Part shown: piece by piece, positions 46,302 to 53,828 of the stretch | How positions within the stretch are numbered: position 1 is the stretch's first letter | Layout: each line of letters opens with the position of its first letter | DNA from: Armatimonadota bacterium | Lineage (GTDB): Bacteria; Sysuimicrobiota; Sysuimicrobiia; Sysuimicrobiales; Sysuimicrobiaceae | Direction of reading: 5' to 3' | NCBI GenBank assembly: GCA_025059775.1 | Contig: JANXCW010000010.1 | Coordinates: 48,573-112,572, forward strand | Length of the DNA: 64,000 bases | The notes under the pieces: model-generated | The model's input: the letters and a program-made list of their open reading frames with translations, nothing else | Database searches by the model: none | What the model was told of the DNA's origin: nothing | Made by a program: the position numbers and the translations under genes

Positions 46302-46748
46302 ATGAGGAAGAATACGGCGGTAGTCCTGATCCTGTGCTTGGCCCTCGCCGCGGGCGGAACCATTGCCTACGCCCAGGACATCACGTCCCTCATCAAGGTC
46401 ATCGGGGTCGGGGCCGCGGTGCGGATGTTCGGTCCGCAGATCAACGACTTCATCAACGGCCTCCTGCTCTCCCGGGACGCCGCCACCCAGCAGACCACCA
46501 AGGTGGTCCCCATTCTCAGCGTCTCCATCGGCCTCAACGCGCCCGGCCGGGCCACCATCGGCGCCGCCCAGGTGGCCGGTCCTGCCGCCGCGGTCCGGCG
46601 GGTGCAGGCGGTGGCGGCGGTGGATGCCAACTACCAGGGGGTGTTCCAGATCCGGGCCCTCATCCCCGTAGATAGCCTGGAGCCCTGGCGACACCTGCGC
46701 CGGGTAGTGGGGGTGGGTGTTTCCGCCATTATCGACATCCAGATCTAA
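46302..46748 (+). CDS. Small exported protein of unknown function
   Basis: A 148-residue protein with a clear signal peptide (MRKNTAVVLILCLALAAGG, cut near AYAQ). The mature part is hydrophobic and glycine/alanine-rich with repeated small beta motifs (VVPILSVSIGLNAPGRATIGAAQVAGPAAAVRRV). No known family recognised. A GGAGGG ribosome site (46290-46295) precedes the ATG. It is not obviously linked to the flanking DUF72 or dehydratase genes. Confidence 0.7.
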   Translation: MRKNTAVVLILCLALAAGGTIAYAQDITSLIKVIGVGAAVRMFGPQINDFINGLLLSRDAATQQTTKVVPILSVSIGLNAPGRATIGAAQVAGPAAAVRRVQAVAAVDANYQGVFQIRALIPVDSLEPWRHLRRVVGVGVSAIIDIQI

Positions 46749-46756
46749 GATCTAAG

Positions 46757-47701
46757 GTGATCCGTAGGCCCCCTCCCGACCTGGCGGAGGTGCGCGAGGC
46801 GGCCCGCCGGCTGGAGGGCCGAGTGATGCGCACACCGCTGGTGCGCCTGTGGGCGTGGGAGTTCCCGCTTTTCCTCAAGCTGGAATCCCTCCAGGTCACC
46901 GGCTCCTTCAAGCCGCGGGGTGCCTTCAACCACATCCTCCGGAATCGGGAGGCATGCGCAGGTGGGGTGATCACCGCCAGCAGCGGCAACCACGGGCAGG
47001 CGGTGGCGTACGCGGCCCGGGAGCTGGGAGTTCGATGCGTGGTGGTGCTTCCCGAGGACGTAGTACCCACCAAGCTCCGGGCCATTGAGCGGCTGGGGGC
47101 CGAGGTGGTCCGGTGCGGCCGCACCACCGCGGAGCGCATCGCGCTTGCCCTGCGGCTGGCTCAAGAGCAGGGCCTGCATTACGTCCCGCCCTTCGACGAC
47201 CCCGACGTCATCGCGGGTCAGGGGACCGTCGGTCTGGAGCTCCTGGAGCAGTGTCCACAGGTGAAGAGGATCTACGTGCCGTGCGGGGGAGGCGGCCTCA
47301 TCTCCGGGATCGCGGTGGCGGTGAAGGCCCTCAATCCCGAGGTACGACTGATCGGGGTGGAGCCCGAAGGAGCCGCCTGCTTTTTCGCCTCCAGGCGGGC
47401 GGGAAGCCGCGTGCGCTTACACCGGGTGGAGACCGTGGCGGACGGACTCCGGGCCGCAGAGCCCGGAGAGCTCCCCTGGGGGATCGCCTCCCAACTCGTG
47501 GACGCCTTCGTGACCGTGCCGGAAAACGAGATCCTCTCCGCCACCCGCCTCCTGCTCCTCGAAGGGAAGGTGCTGGCCGAACCCTCGGGTGCAGTCTCCG
47601 TGGCCGCGGCCCTCCTCGACACCCCTCAGGTCCCCTCCGTGGCCGTGGTGAGCGGCGGTAACATAGACCCTACCCTCCTTACTTCCCTCCTAGCCTCCTA
47701 G
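46757..47701 (+). CDS. PLP-dependent threonine/serine dehydratase
   Basis: A 314-residue fold-type II PLP enzyme (catabolic threonine dehydratase or serine racemase group). The PLP lysine is in LQVTGSFKPRGAFNHIL; the ring-binding loop is ASSGNHGQAVAYAA and the phosphate-binding glycine loop is YVPCGGGGLISGIA. There is no C-terminal regulatory ACT domain, so it is unlike biosynthetic IlvA. GTG start, 8 bp after the exported protein gene. Confidence 0.9.
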   Translation: MIRRPPPDLAEVREAARRLEGRVMRTPLVRLWAWEFPLFLKLESLQVTGSFKPRGAFNHILRNREACAGGVITASSGNHGQAVAYAARELGVRCVVVLPEDVVPTKLRAIERLGAEVVRCGRTTAERIALALRLAQEQGLHYVPPFDDPDVIAGQGTVGLELLEQCPQVKRIYVPCGGGGLISGIAVAVKALNPEVRLIGVEPEGAACFFASRRAGSRVRLHRVETVADGLRAAEPGELPWGIASQLVDAFVTVPENEILSATRLLLLEGKVLAEPSGAVSVAAALLDTPQVPSVAVVSGGNIDPTLLTSLLAS

Positions 47702-47778
47702 CGGACATCTGTTCACATATCCGTAACCTGCCGATAGGGGATTTTGGGCTTGACATGCGAATATATGTTCGCCATACT
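47702..47778 (+). promoter_or_regulatory. lexA promoter with two SOS boxes
   Basis: CGAATATATGTTCG at 47758-47771 closely matches the Bacillus-type LexA box (CGAAC-N4-GTTCG). It lies between a consensus -35 TTGACA (47750-47755) and a -10-like CATACT (47773-47778) spaced by 17 bp. A second, weaker copy CGGACATCTGTTCA is at 47702-47715. This is a classic autoregulated SOS promoter. Confidence 0.88.
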
Positions 47779-47795
47779 GAGGATGGGAGGTGCTC

Positions 47796-48407
47796 ATGAA
47801 GACGCTTAGCCGACGCCAGCGGGAGGCTCTGGAGTTCGTGACCCGGTGCATCCGGGAGCGCGGAGTGGTTCCCTCGGTGCGGGAGGTGGCGGAGCACCTG
47901 GGTCTGCGCTCCCCGGCCACGGCCCAGCGCCACTTGCGCGCGCTTGTGGAGAAGGGCTACCTGCGCCGAATTCCCCACCGGATGCGGGGCCTGGAACTCC
48001 TGCAACCCCTGGGGAGCGAAGACGTGGTCCACCTGCCGCTCGTGGGCCGGGTGGCCGCGGGCCGGGGAGCCGTGGCGGAGGAGGTCATCGAGGACTTCCT
48101 CCCGGTCCCCAGAAACCTGGGCTGGCAGGAAGGATGCTTCCTCCTCCGGGTTCGGGGGGACAGCATGGTGGGCGCCGGGATCTTCGATGGGGATCTCGTG
48201 GTCGTACGCCGCCAGCAGACGGCCCTCCCGGGAGATCTGGTGGTGGCCCTCGTCGAGGAGGAGGCCACGGTGAAGCGGCTTGGGGTAGAAGATGGGCGCT
48301 ACCTCCTCCGCGCGGAGAACCCCGCCTACCCACCTATCCGGGAACCGTTCCGGATCGTGGGGAAGGTGGTGGGACTGCTGCGCCGATATCCGGAGGTGCG
48401 GTCGTGA
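47796..48407 (+). CDS. lexA: LexA repressor
   Basis: A 203-residue SOS repressor. The N-terminal winged helix (LSRRQREALEFVTRCIRERGVVPSVREVAEHLGLRSPATAQRHL) binds the boxes upstream. The self-cleavage site is Ala88-Gly89 in VGRVAAGRGA; the catalytic pair is Ser123 in GDSMVGAGIFDGD and Lys160 in EATVKRLG. The ATG at 47796 is preferred over GTG 47790 because the GGGAGG ribosome site is 5 bp upstream. The stop overlaps the next small gene by GTGA. Confidence 0.97.
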   Translation: MKTLSRRQREALEFVTRCIRERGVVPSVREVAEHLGLRSPATAQRHLRALVEKGYLRRIPHRMRGLELLQPLGSEDVVHLPLVGRVAAGRGAVAEEVIEDFLPVPRNLGWQEGCFLLRVRGDSMVGAGIFDGDLVVVRRQQTALPGDLVVALVEEEATVKRLGVEDGRYLLRAENPAYPPIREPFRIVGKVVGLLRRYPEVRS

Positions 48408-48547
48408 CCGCTCCGGTCCGGAGCACCCGGCGCGATCCCGGAGATCCGTGGTCCCTGTGGTACGACGACCGCCGGGGCGCGGGACTGAAACTGGGGTTCA
48501 TTGGTCTACTGTTCGTGTTGGGGCTGGTGCTGGAGAGGTGGGTATAG
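48404..48547 (+). CDS. 47-residue single-pass membrane protein
   Basis: A GTG-initiated frame (48404) overlapping the lexA stop by GTGA. The protein has a charged N-terminus (TRRDPGDPWSLWYDDRRGAG) and one transmembrane helix (LKLGFIGLLFVLGLVLERWV). It resembles, in position only, the YneA-type SOS membrane inhibitors of division encoded next to lexA, but there is no LysM domain. Being in the lexA operon it should be SOS-induced. Function unknown. Confidence 0.6.
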   Translation: MTAPVRSTRRDPGDPWSLWYDDRRGAGLKLGFIGLLFVLGLVLERWV

Positions 48548-48551
48548 GCTC

Positions 48552-48998
48552 ATGGAGGTGTACCGGGTGCACGTTCTTGTCAGCGCCGCGGAGCGGGAGG
48601 GCCGGTTTGCGTACGGCATCGTGATCCGGTCGGGCCGGGGCCGGGTCCTGCGGCAACTGGGGCGAGCGGTGGAGGCCGGCGACCTCCGCGGCGTGCTGCT
48701 GCGGGCCGTGCTGCGAGCCCTGTGGATTGCCCGCCGCTACGGCCGCACCGTCCGCCTGGCCGTGGATCATCCGGAGGTGGTGCGTTGGCTCTCGCACACA
48801 GAGGAGGTGGCCCCGCAGTTCCTGGGCACCTACCTCCAGATCCGCACTCTCCTGCACACTTACCGCCGGGTAGAGGTAGGGCTCAGCACCGAGGAAGAGC
48901 GTCTCCGAAGCCATCGGGTGGCCCGCCACTTCCTGGGCGAACCAGCCCACCCCACCGACCCCCCTCTGTGGACCACCCCCTGTACTTCCATCGCGTGA
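48552..48998 (+). CDS. RNase H-fold protein, probably catalytically inactive
   Basis: A 148-residue protein starting MEVYRVHVLVSAAEREGRFAYG. The pattern (beta strand, GIVIRSGRGRVLRQLG, then a long helix AVLRALWIARRYGRTVRLAVDHPEVVRWL) resembles RNase HI/RVT_3 folds. The first catalytic Asp is not visible and only the D in AVDHPEV remains, so a nuclease is unlikely. It follows lexA and the small membrane protein gene (4-bp gap). The role is unknown; damage response by association only. Confidence 0.55.
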   Translation: MEVYRVHVLVSAAEREGRFAYGIVIRSGRGRVLRQLGRAVEAGDLRGVLLRAVLRALWIARRYGRTVRLAVDHPEVVRWLSHTEEVAPQFLGTYLQIRTLLHTYRRVEVGLSTEEERLRSHRVARHFLGEPAHPTDPPLWTTPCTSIA

Positions 48999-49040
48999 AG
49001 GGGTGGCCCATCGACGTCTGCCGCGTGCTCGCGGTGTCGG

Positions 49041-49095
49041 TATAATTCGGTATAATTATAATTTGGTTAGGTCTTCGGCCCCAGGGAGGTGGGGC
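49041..49095 (+). promoter_or_regulatory. AT-rich promoter region of the cas operon
   Basis: Three TATAAT hexamers (49041-49046, 49051-49056, 49057-49062) occur in a short AT-rich block in an otherwise GC-rich sequence. No -35 consensus is visible. A GCCCCA/TGGGGC stem with a GGGAGG loop follows (49078-49095). The cas6 start is 54 bp further on. Confidence 0.5.
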
Positions 49096-49148
49096 AGGAA
49101 CGCGGGGTAGAGGAGCGAATCGGGGAAGCCCGAAAGGGGGGACCCCAC

Positions 49149-49976
49149 GTGCGGCTCATGCTTCGTCTGCATCCGGAGAAGCCCGGTGAGCGGCTTCCTG
49201 TGCACTACAACGAGTACCTCCAGGCCCTGATCTACACCCACCTGGACCAGCACCTGGCCCGGGCCCTGCACGAGGAGGGAATCCCGGAGGGCCTTCGCCG
49301 CCTCAAGCTCTTCACCTTCTCCCGACTTCTGGGCCCCTGCCGGGTGGAGGGTGGCTGGCTGGAGCCCAAGGGCACCCTGCGCTTGGTGGTGGCCTCCCCC
49401 ATGGTTCCGTTTCTGGAGTCCTTCGCCCTGCACCTCGTCACCAATAGCATCCTGCGGCTGGGCCCGGCCCGGTTTGCCGTGGAGGCCGTAGAGGTGGAGT
49501 TCCAACAGCCCTACCAGAACCCCGTGCTCCTACGGGCTTTGTCTCCTGTCGTGGTCTACAGCACCCTCTTCACCCCGGACGGCCGTAAAAAGACATACTA
49601 CTACGCACCCCCGGAGGATGAATTCGAACGCTTAGTGCTGTCGAACCTCCGCCGCAAGGTCCGGGCCTGGACGGGCGAGGACATCCCGGAGGAGGCTGCC
49701 TCCTTCCGGCCCGCACGGGTGAGTGCCCGCAACCAGCATATCGTCCTGTACAAGGGTACGGTCATCAAGGGGTGGAGTGGGGTGTATGAGCTCCGTGCCC
49801 CCGAGCCCTACTTCCGCATGGCCCTCGACGCCGGATTGGGATCGAAGAACAGCCAGGGGTTCGGGTGTGTGGAGGTGTGGAGGCCCAGGAGTTCTGGTGC
49901 TCCCGGGTATCCCCACGCGATTAGGGAAAAGGGAGTAGTCCAAGCTAAATTGTCTCAGGAGGCTTACTATGAGTGA
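49149..49976 (+). CDS. cas6: Cas6 pre-crRNA endoribonuclease
   Basis: A 275-residue repeat-cutting nuclease from GTG 49149 (RLMLRLHPEKPGERLPVHYNEYLQALIY). The likely catalytic His41 lies in ARALHEEG, followed by KLFTFSRL, and the C-terminal glycine-rich loop is GLGSKNSQGFGCVEV. It produces crRNAs carrying the ATTGAAAC 5' handle for both effectors. G+C is about 67% in the sampled line (49261-49320), close to the chromosome, unlike the cas genes that follow. A start at 49089 would lie in the upstream hairpin. Confidence 0.93.
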   Translation: MRLMLRLHPEKPGERLPVHYNEYLQALIYTHLDQHLARALHEEGIPEGLRRLKLFTFSRLLGPCRVEGGWLEPKGTLRLVVASPMVPFLESFALHLVTNSILRLGPARFAVEAVEVEFQQPYQNPVLLRALSPVVVYSTLFTPDGRKKTYYYAPPEDEFERLVLSNLRRKVRAWTGEDIPEEAASFRPARVSARNQHIVLYKGTVIKGWSGVYELRAPEPYFRMALDAGLGSKNSQGFGCVEVWRPRSSGAPGYPHAIREKGVVQAKLSQEAYYE

Positions 49977-50013
49977 GCTCACTTGTGCCCGTGTTGATCA
50001 CTCAGCAAGGTGA
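49969..50013 (+). CDS. 14-codon leader-type mini-ORF between cas6 and cas8
   Basis: ATG 49969 lies 6 bp after CAGGAGG and reads MSELTCARVDHSAR before TGA at 50011-50013, three bases ahead of the cas8 ATG. It overlaps the cas6 end. A palindrome AGTGAGCTCACT (49972-49983) spans its start. It may couple translation of cas8 to cas6, or be a remnant; a functional peptide is not claimed. Confidence 0.4.
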   Translation: MSELTCARVDHSAR

Positions 50014-50016
50014 GCT

Positions 50017-51534
50017 ATGCTGGATTCGGCACCTACGATATGGCTTAGCCTGGATCAGCCAAGCGGGCAGTTTTGGATAGATACCGGCCTGGTGGTGCTT
50101 GTTGAACAGTTCGGCGAAGGAGAACACTCAGTGGACGATGTGCTCAACTGGCTCCTGAAGCAGCTCGTGCAGCCCACCGGCAAAAAGGGTGAATACTACG
50201 ACCAAGCAACCAAACAGCTTCGGGAGTACGACAAAGTCAACTGGGTCTATCCGACGAACATCTTCATCAAGGTTGCAGGCAAATCGGGGAAGAAGGTCAA
50301 GATCAATGGCCAAGACTATCCCACACAACCTCCACAGTTTGAGCTTGACTTAGATCTCAGCAAGCGTTCGGACCCCTGTGACCTTTGTGGCAACAGAGCG
50401 CCGCTCACCGATGCCAAGATGTGGATGTATCCCTTCGTGGTGGACCCGCAGAAGTTCGGTACTTTCTATTCCGGCACGAAGCGGGGGCTTCGGCTCTGCG
50501 CCCGCTGCGCCTTGGCGGGGCTTGCGGCATATCTCGGCTGGCTCTGGAGGGCACAAGGAGGCGATGTACTGCATTTCTTCGTGTTTCACTCGGAACTGAA
50601 GGAGCTCGTGCGCCTTCACAGGGAGGTGCTGGGGCCGCTCCGAATCAGCGGCGAGAAGGTCGGGACAGCGCCGGTGGAGTTTTCTGGACCCTACATTCAC
50701 GAGACCACTCTTGGGCTTCTTTTGGGGCTCTTCCGGCATGTGCGGGAGTCCGACCGGCTCTCCGAGGAAGCACGCGAGCTCCTGGCAACGCTCTTAGGCG
50801 CCGCGGATGCCCCACCTGCGCCCATCACGCTCTACGCCATCACGGGCACGTCCGGACAAGCCTTCACCATGCAGGCCGTGCGGGAATTCTCCAAGCTCCA
50901 ACGGCTCTATCGGCTCTACGAGCAGTGGCTGGAGGTCATCCAGCGGGAAACGCAGGACCCCAATCCACATCGGCGTCTTGTGAAGGTGCTACAGCAGTTT
51001 GGGCAGCAGCAGGGCAAAAGCGCGGAAAGCATCTGGCGTGACAAGATCTGCTGGGCGATCCTGGAGTTTGGCGATCCGCTGCCCTTTGTGGAACAGTTTC
51101 TCTACGAAGCCCGTGCGAAAGAAGACCATCCCCGCCCGCTGGTGCGGGGTACGATAGAGGTGTTGAACCATTACGTGCGGGAGGTACTCGGTATGAACGA
51201 GCAATTTCAACGCATTCTTGCAGGCTTTGGACGTGCGCTCGGTACGGCTGCCCACGAGCACAACGAGATGGGCTTGCTCTACGCCTTGCGCAACGCCAAG
51301 AATCCGGAGGACTTCTACCGGATGCTCAACGATGCGCAGTTTCGGCTCGGGATCCCGATTCCCGAGGCACTCCTCAAGATCGAGCGAGGAGAGCGCATCG
51401 CTGGCACACCGTGGGTGCGTGTGAAGACCCTGCTCTCCATCTACGCCATGAACGCGTTCTTGGAACGCGTTCTTGCGCAAAAGGGCGCACCGCAGCAGGA
51501 GAGCGAAACAGTTGAAGTTAGCGGGGTCTCATGA
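50017..51534 (+). CDS. cas8: Type I-B Cas8 (Cst1/CXXC-CXXC family large subunit)
   Basis: A 505-residue Cascade large subunit. The diagnostic pair of zinc-type motifs is CDLC (Cys121/124) and CARC (Cys161/164), typical of Cst1/Cas8a1-Cas8b proteins, which recognise the PAM. Position after cas6 fits type I-B. Its stop overlaps the next Cas3 start by ATGA. In a normal I-B operon cas7 would follow directly; here a second effector cassette of about 5.7 kb intervenes. A small Cas11b may be translated from its 3' part, as in other I-B systems. Confidence 0.82.
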   Translation: MLDSAPTIWLSLDQPSGQFWIDTGLVVLVEQFGEGEHSVDDVLNWLLKQLVQPTGKKGEYYDQATKQLREYDKVNWVYPTNIFIKVAGKSGKKVKINGQDYPTQPPQFELDLDLSKRSDPCDLCGNRAPLTDAKMWMYPFVVDPQKFGTFYSGTKRGLRLCARCALAGLAAYLGWLWRAQGGDVLHFFVFHSELKELVRLHREVLGPLRISGEKVGTAPVEFSGPYIHETTLGLLLGLFRHVRESDRLSEEARELLATLLGAADAPPAPITLYAITGTSGQAFTMQAVREFSKLQRLYRLYEQWLEVIQRETQDPNPHRRLVKVLQQFGQQQGKSAESIWRDKICWAILEFGDPLPFVEQFLYEARAKEDHPRPLVRGTIEVLNHYVREVLGMNEQFQRILAGFGRALGTAAHEHNEMGLLYALRNAKNPEDFYRMLNDAQFRLGIPIPEALLKIERGERIAGTPWVRVKTLLSIYAMNAFLERVLAQKGAPQQESETVEVSGVS

Positions 51535-53828
51535 TGTGCGAGAAGTATTACACGCAGCTTTCGGGACAAAGTCCGGCCGCGCATCAAAAGGCCTGCTGGG
51601 AACTCCTATCTCAAGGCAAGCCCGTTATTGTGCGAGCCCCAACTGGCTCGGGAAAAACCGAGGCGGTGGCATTGCCATTTTTGCATTTTCGGAAAGGTGT
51701 TTTGCCTCATCGCATGATTTATGCTTTGCCTTTACGTTCCCTTGCCAACCGGCTTTCGGAGAGGATAGAGAGCTACGCTGCCCGATCTCAGCAAGGTTCT
51801 CTACGAGTGCGTCTCCAGCATGGCGAGTCCCCCGAATCGGTTTTGTTCACCGCCGATATTGTTGTAGCCACCATTGATCAAGTGGTTACCTCCTATGCCT
51901 GTTCTCCTCTCACCTTGCCCGTACGCCACGGGAATATTCCTGCGGGTGCCGTCATGAGTTCCTTTCTGGTTTTTGACGAGGTGCATCTTTTTGACCCCGA
52001 GCTCGGGCTTCAGGCTACCCGGCTGATCTGCGAGCGGTTGAATCGGTTAGGATTGCTCTATGCAGTGCTTTCGGCGACCCTGCCAGACTCGGTACTAGAA
52101 TTCTGGCACGACCAGTTGGGTGCCGAAGTCGTGGAAGCCTACAGTGAGTTTGTCCAGCGCGAGGTACCTATAGAATGGAAAGCCTCCCTTCTTACCCCGG
52201 ATGAGGTGATAAAAGCCCTGGGAGAGGCTGGGCGAATACTTGTTGTTTGTAACACCGTAGACAAAGCCATAGAGGTCTATCAGCAGGTTTCAAGCGCAGC
52301 GAAACAACAAGGATACGAGTGTAACGTGCTTCACTCCAGATTTTTGCCTGAAGGCCGAAGGAGAAAAGAAGATTGGATTGAACAGCATTTCGGCAAGAAT
52401 AGCTCCGAAAACACAAAGGCGCTCCTTATTGCCACACAGGTGGTGGAAGTCGGCCTGGATATTTCCGCAGACCTGCTCCTGACAGAAGTGGCTACCATAG
52501 ATGCGCTGATTCAGCGTGCGGGACGCGTAGCCCGATGGGGCGGCAACGGTAAGGTCTGGGTTTACGATGTGGAGCATGCCGCTCCTTATCGGCAAGAGCT
52601 CGTAAACCAGTCAAAAGAGCTTCTTCAGAAAGAATCAGGAGCTGCCTTAGACTGGACGAGAGTGAAGTGCTGGGTCAATCAAGTCCTCAACGATTCCTAC
52701 CGCACGATTCTCCGTGAAAGCAACGCCTACAAGCAGGTAGTAGCTCAGCTCAGCCGTGCGGCCTTTGAGGGGAGCCGGAGCCAAGCAGAGGCTGCCATAC
52801 GAGATATCAACACCGTGGAAGTGACCCTTCATAGCAATCCCTCACGTTTAGGACGGGACGTGCTACGCTTGCCGACTCTCAGTGTGCACATCGGCACGGC
52901 CAAGAAGTGGGCGCAAGAAGCACATCAAGCCAAGTCTCAAGTGTGGCGGATAGAAATAGATCGCAGCCCGTCCGATGCCCACGTGACAGTGAAAATGGAA
53001 GCTATCCAGAAGGCGGATGACATCTTTATTGGGGACCGCTTGGTCTTTCCTCCTTCGCTGCTTGCATATTCGGACGATTTAGGTCTGCGGTGGGATAGAG
53101 GCGGCCAAGATTTTCCAGTAGGGGGCGATTCAGAACGAGAAGAGTTGCACGGAACTCTTTCGCGGGAGAGCTGGATTGAACACAATGTGCGGGTAGCCCA
53201 AACGATAGACCAGGTGTTAAAGGATGAATACCACGCTGTTTCCGCTCTAGCTCGGTTGTTGGGGGTATCCGAGGACACGGTGAAACAGGCAGTAAAACTT
53301 GCAGCACTCCTACACGACTTGGGTAAGCTGAATCAAGAGTGGCAAGAGAAAGCAGGAGTGACGCCTTCAGCAGGTCCGGAGGATTTGTTGGCCCACTCAG
53401 ATGGGCGTGATTACGTTCAGTTCCCCCCGCATGCCACGGTCAGTGCCTATGCGCTCTGGCCTGCATTAGTAGAAGTAGATGGTGGCACATTGCCCGGATT
53501 GCTGGCAAAAGCGGTTTGTTTTGCTATCGCCCATCATCACTCTGTGCGGGCTAAAGAGGTACCGAGCTACGAATTCCATCGGCGGTGGGAAGAAGCGGTC
53601 AGTGAAGCTTTGCGCCAATACGGATTAAGCGGCAGTGTTAATGTGGGCTGCATTCTTTCATGCCAGCCGAGCCCGACTAATCTGCGAGAAAAGTTTCCCC
53701 CTCTGGAGAATGAGAAGTTGTACACGGCTTATGTGCTACTTTCGCGTTGGCTCCGACTGGCTGATCGCATCGCAACAGGAGGACCCGATGCCGTACTACA
53801 TTACGAAAACTGGTTTGGATGCTTTTGA
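51531..53828 (+). CDS. cas3: Cas3 with reversed order: helicase then C-terminal HD nuclease
   Basis: A 765-residue Cas3. The SF2 helicase comes first: Walker A APTGSGKTEA (Lys42), DEVH box (Asp149), and motif VI region QRAGRVARW. The HD nuclease is at the C-terminus (LLHDLGK, His595-Asp596; then HHH at HHHSV). Ordinary Cas3 has HD first, as the downstream copy does. This order and the neighbours suggest a type I-A lineage. Sampled G+C is about 47% (52261-52320), well below the chromosome. It overlaps the next gene by 41 bp. Confidence 0.9.
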   Translation: MMCEKYYTQLSGQSPAAHQKACWELLSQGKPVIVRAPTGSGKTEAVALPFLHFRKGVLPHRMIYALPLRSLANRLSERIESYAARSQQGSLRVRLQHGESPESVLFTADIVVATIDQVVTSYACSPLTLPVRHGNIPAGAVMSSFLVFDEVHLFDPELGLQATRLICERLNRLGLLYAVLSATLPDSVLEFWHDQLGAEVVEAYSEFVQREVPIEWKASLLTPDEVIKALGEAGRILVVCNTVDKAIEVYQQVSSAAKQQGYECNVLHSRFLPEGRRRKEDWIEQHFGKNSSENTKALLIATQVVEVGLDISADLLLTEVATIDALIQRAGRVARWGGNGKVWVYDVEHAAPYRQELVNQSKELLQKESGAALDWTRVKCWVNQVLNDSYRTILRESNAYKQVVAQLSRAAFEGSRSQAEAAIRDINTVEVTLHSNPSRLGRDVLRLPTLSVHIGTAKKWAQEAHQAKSQVWRIEIDRSPSDAHVTVKMEAIQKADDIFIGDRLVFPPSLLAYSDDLGLRWDRGGQDFPVGGDSEREELHGTLSRESWIEHNVRVAQTIDQVLKDEYHAVSALARLLGVSEDTVKQAVKLAALLHDLGKLNQEWQEKAGVTPSAGPEDLLAHSDGRDYVQFPPHATVSAYALWPALVEVDGGTLPGLLAKAVCFAIAHHHSVRAKEVPSYEFHRRWEEAVSEALRQYGLSGSVNVGCILSCQPSPTNLREKFPPLENEKLYTAYVLLSRWLRLADRIATGGPDAVLHYENWFGCF

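Noticed and set aside
49089..49148. Cas6 start at 49089
   Set aside because: The extra 20 residues are unlike the Cas6 family and lie in the hairpin region; GTG 49149 begins the typical RLMLRLHP sequence.
53635..53787. Upstream start of the probable Cas8a gene inside cas3
   Set aside because: No ribosome site precedes it, while ATG 53788 follows AGGAGGA at ideal spacing.
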